A DNA stretch of 64,000 nucleotides from Microterricola pindariensis (GTDB lineage Bacteria; Actinomycetota; Actinomycetes; Actinomycetales; Microbacteriaceae), in NCBI RefSeq assembly GCF_002936985.1, contig NZ_MPZN01000009.1, forward strand, positions 1 to 64,000, read 5' to 3'. The translations under genes were made by a program, and so were the position numbers. Below are positions 28,312 to 37,023 of the stretch, piece after piece (positions within the stretch are counted from its first letter, which is position 1; each line of letters starts with the position of its first letter). Under the pieces are notes generated by a model. It had not been told where the DNA came from, searched no databases, and saw nothing but the letters and a program-made list of their open reading frames with translations.

Positions 28312-30012
28312 CTAGCGGGTCTCGGCGGGGGTGACCGTCTTCGGCGCGGCGGCCGAATCGGCCAACGGTAGGTTGACCCGGAACGTGGCGCCGCCGCCCG
28401 GCGTCTCCACGACGTCGACGGTGCCGTTGTGCGCCGCCACGATCGAGGACACGATGGCCAGGCCGAGGCCACTGCCCCCGGTCTCCCGGGCGCGGGAGGT
28501 GTCGGCACGCCAGAAGCGCTGGAAGATCTTCTCCCGGATCTGCGGCGGGATGCCCTCACCGTGGTCGATGATCGCGAACGAGGCGCGCTCGGTGTTGCGG
28601 TCCAGGCTCACGCTGATCTCGATGGGGCTCTCCACCGGGGTGAAGCGCATCGCGTTGCCGAGCAGGTTCGTGAAGACCTGGCGGATCTTGTTCTCCTCGG
28701 CCAAAACCATGACGGAGCGTTCGTCCTCGATCGGTCCCGCCGTGATGGCCGCGCTGAGCGGGGTCTCGGCGCCGGGGCGCCGGGGCCTGCGGCTGCGCAG
28801 CCTGGCCAGGGTGGCGCCGGCGAAGGCGATCGGGCCGGTGGCGTTGCTGACCCCCTCCGGCGCGGCGGGGTGGGTGAGCACCGGGGCGACCTCGCCGGTG
28901 TTGGCCCGCTCGGCCGGCGAGGGAGTGAGCACGGTGATGGTGCGGCCGGGCGAGGACGCCATCGCGTCCAGCGCCGCATCCCTGGCCAGCGGCACGAGGT
29001 CGACGGGGGCCAGCGCCAGCGGCTTGGTCTCGTCCAGGCGTGCAAGCTCGAGCAGGTCCTCGACCAGCCCGCCCATGCGGATGGCCTCCTTCTCGATGCG
29101 CTCCATAGCCTGCGCGACCTCTTCCGGGGTCTGCAGTGCGCCCATCCGGTACAGCTCCGCGTAGCCGCGCACCGACACGAGCGGGGTGCGCAACTCGTGG
29201 CTGGCGTCGCCGACGAAACGACGCATCTGGTCGATGGTGCGGGCGCGGTCTTTGAACGCCCGGTCGATGCGGTTGAGCATGGTGTTCAGCGAGCGGTTCA
29301 GCCGGCCGACCTCGGTGTTCGGGGTGGCCCCGCCGAGTCGCTGGCTGAAGTCTCCGTCGGCGATGGCGGCGGCGGTGCGCTCCACTTCGCGCAGTGGCGC
29401 GAAGGTGCTGGTCACCAGCATCCGGGTGATGAGGGCGCCGAGGATGATGACTCCGACGCCGAAGCCCAAGAAGATCGACAGGTACGTGGCGAGGGTCTTC
29501 TCGGTCTCCGCGAGCGAGACGGCGACCAGGGCCACCCCCATGGTGCCGTCTGGGCCGTTGCTGAGGGTCACCGGCACGGCGACGGCGTGGAAGGTGGTGT
29601 TGTCCAGCTTGTCGGTCAGGTCGAAGACCCGGCCCTCGGCCTTGATCATGGTCGCCAGGTCGAGCGGGAAGGTGGGAACCGGCAGCTCGTCGGCCGGGCG
29701 GTCCTTCCAGTTGTAGTTGCAGAGCTTTCCGGTGTCGTCGAAGATCGCGACGAAGTACTCGGAGGACATGCGCTCGCGCGTGGTGTTGAGCGTCGGCTCG
29801 CAGCTGACCGTGACGAGCTGTTCGATGGTGCTCTGCGACGCCGCGGTCGTGGCGAGCCGGGCATCCATCTGGGCGAGCACGTAGACGCGCAGCATCGTCA
29901 TCGTGCCGATGCCGGCAACCAGCAGGCCGAGTGTGAGCATCAAGACCGTCACACCGGTGATTTTGGTGCGCAACGAGACGCGGTTCCAACGTTCGGAGAG
30001 TGACTGGTGCAT
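28312..30012 (-). CDS. Sensor histidine kinase (MprB/TcrY-like)
   Basis: 566 residues: cytoplasmic start, membrane helix (about 19-44), extracellular sensor (about 45-180, with a conserved pair of Cys in VSCEPTL and LCNYNW), second helix (about 180-205), HAMP (about 205-260), HisKA with VGDASHELRTPLV (His about 273), and HATPase with LLGNAMRFTPV, IDHGEGIPPQI and GGSGLGLAIVSS. A disordered, Arg/Pro-rich segment of about 70 residues is inserted between HisKA and HATPase (about 365-435). It lies downstream of its response regulator. Confidence 0.88.
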   Translation of the reverse strand: MHQSLSERWNRVSLRTKITGVTVLMLTLGLLVAGIGTMTMLRVYVLAQMDARLATTAASQSTIEQLVTVSCEPTLNTTRERMSSEYFVAIFDDTGKLCNYNWKDRPADELPVPTFPLDLATMIKAEGRVFDLTDKLDNTTFHAVAVPVTLSNGPDGTMGVALVAVSLAETEKTLATYLSIFLGFGVGVIILGALITRMLVTSTFAPLREVERTAAAIADGDFSQRLGGATPNTEVGRLNRSLNTMLNRIDRAFKDRARTIDQMRRFVGDASHELRTPLVSVRGYAELYRMGALQTPEEVAQAMERIEKEAIRMGGLVEDLLELARLDETKPLALAPVDLVPLARDAALDAMASSPGRTITVLTPSPAERANTGEVAPVLTHPAAPEGVSNATGPIAFAGATLARLRSRRPRRPGAETPLSAAITAGPIEDERSVMVLAEENKIRQVFTNLLGNAMRFTPVESPIEISVSLDRNTERASFAIIDHGEGIPPQIREKIFQRFWRADTSRARETGGSGLGLAIVSSIVAAHNGTVDVVETPGGGATFRVNLPLADSAAAPKTVTPAETR

Positions 30013-30097
30013 GAGGCCTTCAGTCTATGAAGACAGCCTGAGCAACAGCCGGGCTGCTCCTCAGGCCGCTCGGCGCGGGCAACGGGCCGGGCAGGTC

Positions 30098-30787
30098 TCA
30101 GCCCTTGGACTTGAGCATGTAGCCGAAGCCGCGCTTCGTCTGGATCAGCGGCTCGCTGGAGTGCTGGTCCAGCTTGCGGCGCAGGTAGGAGATGTAGCTC
30201 TCCACGATGCCGGCGTCGCCGTTGAAGTCGTATTCCCAGACGTGGTCGAGGATCTGCGCCTTGGAGAGCACGCGGTTCGGGTTCAGCATCAGGTAGCGCA
30301 GCAGCTTGAATTCGGTGGGGGAGAGCTCGATCGGCTCGTCGCCGACCAGGACCTCATGCGTGTCCTGATCCATGGTGAGCTCGCCGGTGCGGATGATGGC
30401 GTCCTCTTCCGCGTGCATGGTGCGTCGCAGGATCGCTTTGATGCGGGCCACGATCTCGTCGAGGCTGAACGGCTTGGTCACGTAGTCATCGCCACCGACG
30501 GTGAGGCCGGTGATCTTGTCCTCCGTGTCGTCCTTCGCGGTGAGGAAGAGGATGGGGGCCGTGTATCCGGCCGAGCGGAGGCGCTTGGTCACGCCGAACC
30601 CGTTCATGTCGGGCAGCATGACGTCGAGGATGATCAGGTCCGGCTCTTCCTCCAGCACCGCGGAGATCGCCTGGGCGCCGTTGCCGACGGCACGCACGGC
30701 GAAGCCGGCGAAGCGCAGGCTGGTGGTGAGGAGATCCCTGATGTTGGGCTCGTCGTCAACAATGAGAATGCGAGGTCCATCGGTCAT
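30098..30787 (-). CDS. OmpR-family response regulator (partner of the kinase)
   Basis: Receiver domain with ILIVDDEPNIRDLL, the phospho-acceptor Asp in LIILDVMLPDMNG, and Lys in DDYVTKPFS; winged helix ending AGIVESYISYLRRKLD and TKRGFGYML, typical of TcrA/MprA-like regulators. The gene starts at ATG 30787 (GTG 30793 is equally possible; no SD is seen). Together with the 28312-30012 kinase it makes a two-component operon that would respond to an envelope signal. Confidence 0.89.
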   Translation of the reverse strand: MTDGPRILIVDDEPNIRDLLTTSLRFAGFAVRAVGNGAQAISAVLEEEPDLIILDVMLPDMNGFGVTKRLRSAGYTAPILFLTAKDDTEDKITGLTVGGDDYVTKPFSLDEIVARIKAILRRTMHAEEDAIIRTGELTMDQDTHEVLVGDEPIELSPTEFKLLRYLMLNPNRVLSKAQILDHVWEYDFNGDAGIVESYISYLRRKLDQHSSEPLIQTKRGFGYMLKSKG

Positions 30788-30805
30788 GGTCACAGTATCT
30801 GCGCG

Positions 30806-31513
30806 TTAGCTGTAGCTTTCCTGTGTGTCTATTGAGGGGGAGTCCGCGACGGGGACCGCGCGGACGCAGCACTCGCCGGCATCCGGGTCGGCGATGATTG
30901 TGTGGCGCGCGTCGCCGACGCCCTCCGCAACGCCGCACAGCAGCTGGTAGTTCAGCGAGCAGACCACCGCGGTGTGGGCCTGGGCGAGCCGATGGAACGG
31001 GCAGTTGCCGAGCACGATCCCGCCATCGCCCTGCTCCTGTGGCTCGAATCCGTTCGCTTCGAGCGCACTGCCCAGGTCGCCGGATGCCGCCCCGATCGCG
31101 CGCCCGGCCTGCGAGGCGACGCGGGCCAGCGCCTCGAGCACGGGCTCTCCGCTCGCGCTGGACTCGCCGATGGCCGCCGCCATGAGCTCCCCGGCGAGGT
31201 CGTAGTGGCGGGCCGGCAGGCTGACGCTGAGCTCGCCGGGGGCGCGGCTGTACAACTTGGCCGGGCGGCCGGAGCCCGGGCCCGTCTTGCCGCTGAGGCG
31301 CCGGAACTCGACGGCGAGCAGGCCAGCCTCGGCCAGCCTGTCCAGGTGGAAGGCCGCCGTGCTGCGGCTGAGGCCGAGCGCCGCGGCCGCGGCATCGCGG
31401 CCGATCGGCTGCGCGCCCTGGGTGACCAGCTCGTAGAGCGCCCGGCGGGCCGGGTCATCCAGCGCGGCGACCGCGCTGATGCGCTCGGGCAGGGGTGAGG
31501 GCGGTGGTGGCAT
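30806..31513 (-). CDS. ArsR/SufR-like Cys-rich transcriptional regulator
   Basis: A 235-residue regulator. The N-terminal winged helix (about 15-70) has DPARRALYELVTQGAQPIG and AAALGLSRSTAAFHLDRLAE. The C-terminal ligand domain carries a cysteine cluster: NCPFHRLAQAHTAVVC (C-x13-C), CSLNYQLLC (C-x7-C), then ECC after 21 residues. This pattern resembles the iron-sulfur-sensing SufR group. It is divergent from folE and its start lies 18 bases from an inverted repeat that covers the folE promoter. Likely ligand: an Fe-S cluster or a metal (inference). Confidence 0.75.
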   Translation of the reverse strand: MPPPPSPLPERISAVAALDDPARRALYELVTQGAQPIGRDAAAAALGLSRSTAAFHLDRLAEAGLLAVEFRRLSGKTGPGSGRPAKLYSRAPGELSVSLPARHYDLAGELMAAAIGESSASGEPVLEALARVASQAGRAIGAASGDLGSALEANGFEPQEQGDGGIVLGNCPFHRLAQAHTAVVCSLNYQLLCGVAEGVGDARHTIIADPDAGECCVRAVPVADSPSIDTQESYS

Positions 31514-31530
31514 GCCCCAATTCTAAAACA

Positions 31531-31565
31531 AATAGATCTTGACGCAAGACTTTTGGCGATCTATT
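31531..31565. promoter_or_regulatory. Inverted-repeat operator over the folE promoter
   Basis: AATAGATC (31531-31538) and GATCTATT (31558-31565) are a perfect 8-bp inverted repeat with 19 bases between. The left arm abuts the -35 box and the right arm overlaps the -10 box. The site sits between the divergent regulator (start 31513) and folE (31693), as expected for a repressor of both. Confidence 0.68.
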
Positions 31566-31567
31566 CT
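31539..31567 (+). promoter_or_regulatory. Promoter of the folE operon
   Basis: TTGACG (31539-31544), 17 bases and TATTCT (31562-31567) form one of the strongest -35/-10 matches in the window. The inferred mRNA has a 5' leader of about 120 bases before folE. Confidence 0.72.
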
Positions 31568-31692
31568 CGGGACAGACGGTTATAGACGGCGGGTGCGCCG
31601 TGGTCGGCAGGCAGCAGCATGCGCGGGCCATTGACGAGTGCCACCGAGCGATCTAGCCTCACCCCGAGGCCCTACGCAGGGAAAGGGACACG

Positions 31693-32355
31693 ATGCCCAG
31701 ACAGAATGCCGCTCTCGTCACCGCGTTCGATGACGAGGACTCGCCGGAGCGCGGCATGGTGCACGCGGTCGCGGCCCGGCCCGCGCCGGATCGCGAACTG
31801 GCGATAGCGGCGGTGGCTCAACTGCTGCAGGCGCTGGGCCGGGACCCGGATGCCCCGCATCTCGCCGACACCCCGCGCCGGGTGGCGGACGCCCTCATCG
31901 AGATGCTCACGCCGGGCGAGTTCACCGCGACGACCTTTGAGAACGAGGCCGGCTACGACTCGCTTGTGCTGGTGCGCGACATCCCATTCACCTCCCTCTG
32001 CGAGCACCACCTGCTGCCCTTCCATGGCACGGCGCACATCGGCTATCTGCCGGGGGAGCGCATCATCGGCCTCTCCAAACTCGCGCGAATCCTCGAGTAC
32101 TTCTCCCACGCGCTGCAGGTGCAGGAGCGCCTCACCCAGCAGGTGGCGGACTGGCTGCAGGAGGAGCTCGGCGCGCGCGGGGTCGGCGTTGTGCTCCAGG
32201 CGGAGCACCAGTGCATGGCGGCACGGGGCGTCAGGGTCTCCGGCACCCGCACCACGACGAGCGCCTGGCACGGCGAGCTGCGCAGCGACCGCACGGCCAG
32301 GGCCGAGTTTCTGACGTTGAGCGGCATCGGGGCCGCCCTGGAGGAAGGGAACTGA
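31693..32355 (+). CDS. folE: GTP cyclohydrolase I (FolE-type)
   Basis: Converts GTP to 7,8-dihydroneopterin triphosphate, the entry to pterin and folate synthesis. The 220 residues carry the zinc/active-site motif SLCEHHLLPF (Cys103, His105, His106), IGLSKLARILEYFSHALQVQ, and EHQCMAARGVRVSG (Cys173). A non-conserved N-terminus of about 30 residues precedes the fold. SD GGGAAAGGGA lies upstream of the ATG. As first gene of the operon with a reductase, a FolP2-like protein and a RibD_C reductase, it probably supplies pterin for a dedicated pathway. A general folE is likely to exist elsewhere (inference). Confidence 0.92.
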   Translation: MPRQNAALVTAFDDEDSPERGMVHAVAARPAPDRELAIAAVAQLLQALGRDPDAPHLADTPRRVADALIEMLTPGEFTATTFENEAGYDSLVLVRDIPFTSLCEHHLLPFHGTAHIGYLPGERIIGLSKLARILEYFSHALQVQERLTQQVADWLQEELGARGVGVVLQAEHQCMAARGVRVSGTRTTTSAWHGELRSDRTARAEFLTLSGIGAALEEGN

Positions 32356-32357
32356 TC

Positions 32358-33638
32358 ATGAGCATGTTGGATTCCGGCGAGCGGGACCACTTCGTGATCA
32401 TCGGCGGGGGCCTGGCCGCCGCGAGTGCCGCCGAGGGCATGCGGGATGCCGGCTTCACCGGCCGCGTGAGCATCATCGCCGGGGAAGCGGAGTACCCGTA
32501 CATCCGCCCGCCGCTCTCGAAGGAGTACTTGATCGGCAGCGCCCAGCGCTCGAGCATCTTCGTGCACGACGACGGCTGGTACGAGGAGCACGACATCCGC
32601 GTGCTGCGCGGGCAAGCGGCGACCGGGCTCTCGATCGAGGCGCACAGCCTCACCCTCGATGGTGGCGGCGTCGTGGGATTCGACAAGCTGCTCTTCGCCA
32701 CCGGCGCCCGCTCCCGCCGCTTCCCCGGCCCGGGCGCGCAGCTGGCCGGCGTGCACTACCTGCGCACGGTCGGCGAGTCAGAGGCGCTCGCCGCGGCACT
32801 CGCGCCCGGCGGCCGACGGGTGGTGATCATCGGCTCCGGCTGGATCGGCCTGGAGACGGCATCTGCTGCCCGCGGCTACGGCAACGACGTCACGGTGCTC
32901 GGGCGGGAAGCCGTGCCGCTGCAGTACGCGATCGGGCCGGAGATCGGCATGGTGTTCGATGCGCTGCACCGGGCCAACGGCGTCGATCTCCGCAACTCCA
33001 GCTCGGTGGTGGCTATCGAGGGCAACAACGGGGTGGCCACCGGGGTGCGGCTGGAGGGCGGCGAGCTGATCCCGGCAGACGTCGTGGTCGTCGGGGTCGG
33101 CTCGCTGCCGAACGCCGAGCTCGCGGAGACAGCAGGCCTCACCGTGGAGAACGGCATCGTCGTCGACGAGGGCTTCCGCAGCTCGCACCCCGACGTGTAC
33201 GCGGCCGGCGACGTCGCGAATGTGTTCCACCCCGTGATCGCACGCTCGCTGCGGGTCGAGCACTGGGCCACGGCCAGGGACGCCGGCCTCGCCGCCGGCG
33301 GATCGATGGCGGGCAGGCGGGTCGAGTACATGAAGATCCCGTACTTCTACACCGACCAGTTCGACCTCGGCATGGAGTATTCCGGCTACGGCATATTGAT
33401 GAATGGGGCTGAGCTGGTGCTGCGCGGCGACCTCGAGAAGCGGGAGTTCCTGGCCTTCTGGCTGCGGGAGAGCCGGGTGGTGGCCGGCATGAACGTCAAC
33501 GTGTGGGACGTGAACGAGACCGTTCAGGCGCTGATCCGCGACGAGGTGCAGGTGGACGCCGTCCGGCTGGCCGACCCCGCCGTGCCGCTCGATTCGCTGC
33601 GGGCCGGGGTGCCCGGCGTCGCCGGGGTCACGGCGTGA
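32358..33638 (+). CDS. FAD/NAD(P)-dependent ferredoxin-reductase-like protein
   Basis: Pyridine nucleotide-disulfide-oxidoreductase fold of 426 residues. The FAD motif FVIIGGGLAAASAAEGM is at about residue 12, the NAD(P) motif VVIIGSGWIGLETASAARG at about 155, and the second FAD motif VYAAGDVANVFHP at about 280. A C-terminal reductase domain has YFYTDQFDLGMEYSGYG. This is the reductase class that serves ferredoxins or Rieske proteins; no ferredoxin gene is in the operon. It starts two bases after folE and overlaps the next gene by 4 nt. Confidence 0.86.
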   Translation: MSMLDSGERDHFVIIGGGLAAASAAEGMRDAGFTGRVSIIAGEAEYPYIRPPLSKEYLIGSAQRSSIFVHDDGWYEEHDIRVLRGQAATGLSIEAHSLTLDGGGVVGFDKLLFATGARSRRFPGPGAQLAGVHYLRTVGESEALAAALAPGGRRVVIIGSGWIGLETASAARGYGNDVTVLGREAVPLQYAIGPEIGMVFDALHRANGVDLRNSSSVVAIEGNNGVATGVRLEGGELIPADVVVVGVGSLPNAELAETAGLTVENGIVVDEGFRSSHPDVYAAGDVANVFHPVIARSLRVEHWATARDAGLAAGGSMAGRRVEYMKIPYFYTDQFDLGMEYSGYGILMNGAELVLRGDLEKREFLAFWLRESRVVAGMNVNVWDVNETVQALIRDEVQVDAVRLADPAVPLDSLRAGVPGVAGVTA

Positions 33639-34582
33639 GCCTCCCGGGGGTCCGCCCCGCCCCGCCGGCGGGCTCGGGCTTCCCGCAGCCGACGCTGCGG
33701 CATCCGCTGCGGCAGATCGGCGACCGGCGTTTCGACTTCTCGCGCCAGGTGGCCGTGATGGCGGTGGTGAACCGCACACCGGATTCGTTCTACGACCGGG
33801 GCGCGACCTTCGCGCTGGAGAGCGCCGTCCAGGCCGCCCTGGCGGCGGTGGCGGCCGGCGCCGACTGGGTTGACATCGGCGGGGTGCCGTTCTCGCCCGG
33901 GCCGGAACTGCCCGTCGAGGAGGAGTGCGCGCGCGTGCTGCCCGTCGTGCAGGCGCTCCGCGCGGCATCCGACTGCGTGATCTCCGTCGACACCTTCCAT
34001 CCCGAGGTCGCCCGGCGTGGTATCGCGGCCGGGGCGACGGTGGTCAACGACACGACGGGCCTGCACCACCCGAAGCTGGCCGAGGTTGTCGCCGACAGCG
34101 ACGCCACCCTGGTGATCACGCACAGCCTGGCCAGCCCGCGCACGCAGTACCCGCGCCCGCACTACGACGACGTGATGACCGAGGTCGCCGACTTCCTGCT
34201 GCGACGCGTCGACCTGGCGATCTCCCTCGGGGTGCCGGAGGAGCGCATCGTCATCGACCCCGGCCACGACCTGAACAAGAACACGCTGCAGAGCCTGGAG
34301 ATCACCCGGCGGCTCGGCGAGCTGACGGCACTCGGACACCCGGTTCTCGTCGCCGTCTCGAACAAGGATTTCATCGGCGAGAGCATCAACGCCCGGCGGG
34401 AGGAACGGGTGGAGGGCTCCCTCGCGGCGATGGTCGCCTGCATCCTGGCCGGCGCCCGCATCGTGCGGATGCATAACGTTACCCAAAGTGTCGCCTCCGT
34501 GCGGATGACTGAGGCCATACTGGGCCTACGGGCGCCACACCATCTGAAGCACAACTTGGGGGAGTTCAATGTTCATGATTGA
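33635..34582 (+). CDS. folP2: FolP2-type dihydropteroate synthase homologue
   Basis: TIM-barrel pterin-binding protein of 315 residues. The pterin-loop motif is VVNRTPDSFYDRGATF instead of the NVTPDSFSDGG of active DHPS, matching mycobacterial FolP2, and VIDPGHDLNKNT replaces the usual GFGK region. FolP2 proteins bind pterin-like ligands but have not shown normal DHPS activity, so the true reaction here is unknown. The GTG start overlaps the previous stop. The C-terminus ends FNVHD. Confidence 0.82.
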   Translation: MSLPGVRPAPPAGSGFPQPTLRHPLRQIGDRRFDFSRQVAVMAVVNRTPDSFYDRGATFALESAVQAALAAVAAGADWVDIGGVPFSPGPELPVEEECARVLPVVQALRAASDCVISVDTFHPEVARRGIAAGATVVNDTTGLHHPKLAEVVADSDATLVITHSLASPRTQYPRPHYDDVMTEVADFLLRRVDLAISLGVPEERIVIDPGHDLNKNTLQSLEITRRLGELTALGHPVLVAVSNKDFIGESINARREERVEGSLAAMVACILAGARIVRMHNVTQSVASVRMTEAILGLRAPHHLKHNLGEFNVHD

Positions 34583-34588
34583 GGAAAC

Positions 34589-35302
34589 GTGACCGGGCCG
34601 TCGAACCGACAGCTCTTCGAGGCCTACGCGCTGCCGGAGCGGATGGCACCGCGCCTGCGCGTGAACTTCGTGGCGAGCCTGGACGGGGCGGCGACTCGCG
34701 GGGGGCGAAGCGGCGGACTCGGCAATGCGGCAGACCGGGCGGCGATGACGGTGCTGCGCACGCTCGCCGACGTCATCGTGGTTGGAGCCGGCACGGTGAG
34801 GACAGAGGGCTACGGCGGCATGCAGCTCCCCGCGGAGGCCATCGCCTGGCGGGAGGAGAACTGGCTGAGCGAGCAGCCGCCGCTTGCCGTCGTGTCGTCG
34901 TCGCTCGATCTGCCGCCGGAGCACCCCTTCTTCGCCGAGGCCGTGGTGCGCCCGCTGGTGCTGACCCACGCGGCGGCCCCGGCCGAGCGGCGGCGGGCGC
35001 TCGCCGAGGTCGCCGAGGTGATCGACTGCGGCGAGGTCTCGGTCGAGCCGGAGCTGCTCGTGCAGGCCTTGGCGGAGCGGGGGATGCCGCAGATCCTCTG
35101 CGAGGGCGGGCCGCACCTCTTCGGCGAACTCATCGCCGCGGACGTCGTCGACGAGCTCTGCCTGAGCCTCAGCCCGCTGCTGCTCGGCGGGGAGGCCGGG
35201 CGCATCGCCCGGGGCGTGGTCGAGGCCCCACGACGGATGCGGCTGCTGCACGCCTACCCCGCCGACGACTTGCTGCTCCTGCGCTACGAGCGCGCCAGCT
35301 AG
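34589..35302 (+). CDS. RibD C-terminal / DHFR-like pyrimidine reductase family protein
   Basis: The 237-residue protein has the RibD_C fold, related to dihydrofolate reductase: NFVASLDGAATRGGRSGGLG near residue 26, VIVVGAGTVRTEGYG, and the NADPH-binding CEGGPHLFGELIAADVVDEL near 170. It lacks a deaminase domain, so it is not riboflavin RibD itself. As the last gene of a folE-folP2 operon it could reduce a pterin product. The GTG start is six bases after folP2. Confidence 0.84.
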   Translation: MTGPSNRQLFEAYALPERMAPRLRVNFVASLDGAATRGGRSGGLGNAADRAAMTVLRTLADVIVVGAGTVRTEGYGGMQLPAEAIAWREENWLSEQPPLAVVSSSLDLPPEHPFFAEAVVRPLVLTHAAAPAERRRALAEVAEVIDCGEVSVEPELLVQALAERGMPQILCEGGPHLFGELIAADVVDELCLSLSPLLLGGEAGRIARGVVEAPRRMRLLHAYPADDLLLLRYERAS

Positions 35303-35317
35303 CGGCGGCCGCGTCCG

Positions 35318-36976
35318 CTATGCGGCGTCGGTCTCCGCTGCGTCCAGTGCGTGCGCGTCGAGGATCGTGTAGCTGTAGCCCTGCTCGGCGAGGAAGCGCT
35401 GACGGTTCTGCGCGAAGTCCTGGTCGACGGTGTCGCGCGCGACCAGCGAGTAGAAGCTCGCGGTCAGGCCGGACTCCTTCGGTCGCAGCAGGCGGCCGAG
35501 GCGCTGGGCCTCCTCCTGCCGGGAGCCGAACGAGCCGGACACCTGGATGGCCACCGTCGCCTCGGGCAGGTCCACCGAGAAGTTGGCGACCTTGGAGACC
35601 ACGAGCACCTCGATCGATCCCTCGCGGAACGCCTGGAACAGCTGCTCGCGCTCGTCGACCGGGGTCGCCCCGGTGATCTTCGGCGCCCGGAGGGCGTCGG
35701 AGAGCTCGTCGATCTGGTCGAGGTACTGGCCGATCACGAGGATGCGCTCGCCGGGGTGCCTGGCGACCAGCTGCTTGACGACGCCGAGCTTGGCCGGGGC
35801 CGTCGAGGCCAGACGGTAGCGCTCGTCATCCGCCGCCGCCGCGTAGCTCAGCCGCTCGTGCTGCGGCAGGTCGATGCGCACCTCGTAGCAGTTGGCGGGG
35901 GAGATGAAGCCCTGGGCCTCGATCTCCTTCCACGGGGCGTCGAAGCGCTTCGGGCCGATCAGCGAGAACACATCGCTCTCGCGGCCGTCCTCGCGCACCA
36001 GCGTCGCAGTCAGGCCGAGCCGGCGGCGGGCCTGCAACTCGGCGGTCAGCTTGAACACCGGGGCCGGCAGCAGGTGCACCTCGTCGTAGACCACGAGCCC
36101 CCAGTCCATGGCGTCGAGCAGCGCGAGGTGGGCGTACTCGCCCTTCCGCTTGGCGGTGAGGATCTGGTAGGTCGCGATGGTGACCGGCTTGACCTCCTTC
36201 ACCTGCCCGGAGTACTCGCCGATCTCCTCGGGGGTGAGCGAGGTGCGCCGCAACAGCTCGTCGCGCCACTGCCGTGCGCTGACGGTGTTGGTGACCAGGA
36301 TCAGGGTGTTCGTCTTGGCGGTGGCCATGGCGCCGGCGCCGACCAGCGTCTTGCCCGCGCCGCAGGGCAGAACGACGACGCCGGAGCCGCCGGCGAAGAA
36401 GTTGTCGACCGCCTTCTGCTGGTAGTCGCGCAACGCCCAGCCGTCCTCGGCCAGGTCGATCGGATGCGGCGTTCCCGGCGTGTAGCCGGCGAGGTCCTCC
36501 GCGGGCCAGCCGAGCTTGACCAGCTCCTGCTTGAGGGCGCCGCGCGCCCACGGTTCGATGTTGAACGTGTCCGGGCTCGGGTGGCCGATCAGGAGGGGGG
36601 CGATCTTCTTCGCGTTCGCGACCTCGGTGAGCACGGCGACATCCGAGGAGCGCAGCACCAGCTCGCCGTCGGCGTTGCGCTCGATGACGAGGCGGCCGTA
36701 GCGGCCGACCGTCTCCACGATGTCGATCGAGACCGTCTGCGGAACGGGGAACTTCGAGTACCGCTCGAGCGTGGCAAGCATGTCCTCGGCGTCGTGGCCG
36801 GCGGCGCGGGCGTTCCACAGGCCGAGCCGGGTGATCCGGTAGCTGTGGATGTGTTCGGGCGCGCGCTCCAGCTCGGCGAACACCGCCAGGTCGTGCCGGG
36901 CGTCTTCGGCGAGGGGGTGCGCGACTTCGAGCAGAACTGTGCGGTCGCTTTGAACGATCAGGGGGCCATCCGACAT
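35318..36976 (-). CDS. XPB/Ssl2-type DNA repair helicase
   Basis: Superfamily 2 3'-5' helicase of 552 residues, the bacterial XPB. It has a damage-recognition-like N domain (about 1-165), Walker A LPCGAGKTLVGAG near 200, DEVH box YDEVHLLPAP, the XPB RED motif in GLTATLVREDGRE, and helicase motif VI GSFGSRQEEAQRLGRLLRP. Actinobacterial homologues are implicated in DNA repair. It is cotranscribed with the helicase-associated protein upstream. Confidence 0.93.
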   Translation of the reverse strand: MSDGPLIVQSDRTVLLEVAHPLAEDARHDLAVFAELERAPEHIHSYRITRLGLWNARAAGHDAEDMLATLERYSKFPVPQTVSIDIVETVGRYGRLVIERNADGELVLRSSDVAVLTEVANAKKIAPLLIGHPSPDTFNIEPWARGALKQELVKLGWPAEDLAGYTPGTPHPIDLAEDGWALRDYQQKAVDNFFAGGSGVVVLPCGAGKTLVGAGAMATAKTNTLILVTNTVSARQWRDELLRRTSLTPEEIGEYSGQVKEVKPVTIATYQILTAKRKGEYAHLALLDAMDWGLVVYDEVHLLPAPVFKLTAELQARRRLGLTATLVREDGRESDVFSLIGPKRFDAPWKEIEAQGFISPANCYEVRIDLPQHERLSYAAAADDERYRLASTAPAKLGVVKQLVARHPGERILVIGQYLDQIDELSDALRAPKITGATPVDEREQLFQAFREGSIEVLVVSKVANFSVDLPEATVAIQVSGSFGSRQEEAQRLGRLLRPKESGLTASFYSLVARDTVDQDFAQNRQRFLAEQGYSYTILDAHALDAAETDAA

Positions 36977-37023
36977 AACCGCCGAGTCTACGCGGCCCGG
37001 CTGAGTGTGCGTGCCTACCGCGC

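Noticed and set aside
33635..34582. Ordinary dihydropteroate synthase (folP1)
   Set aside because: The pterin loop is NRTPDSFYDRG and the Lys/Gly loop is changed, matching FolP2 instead.
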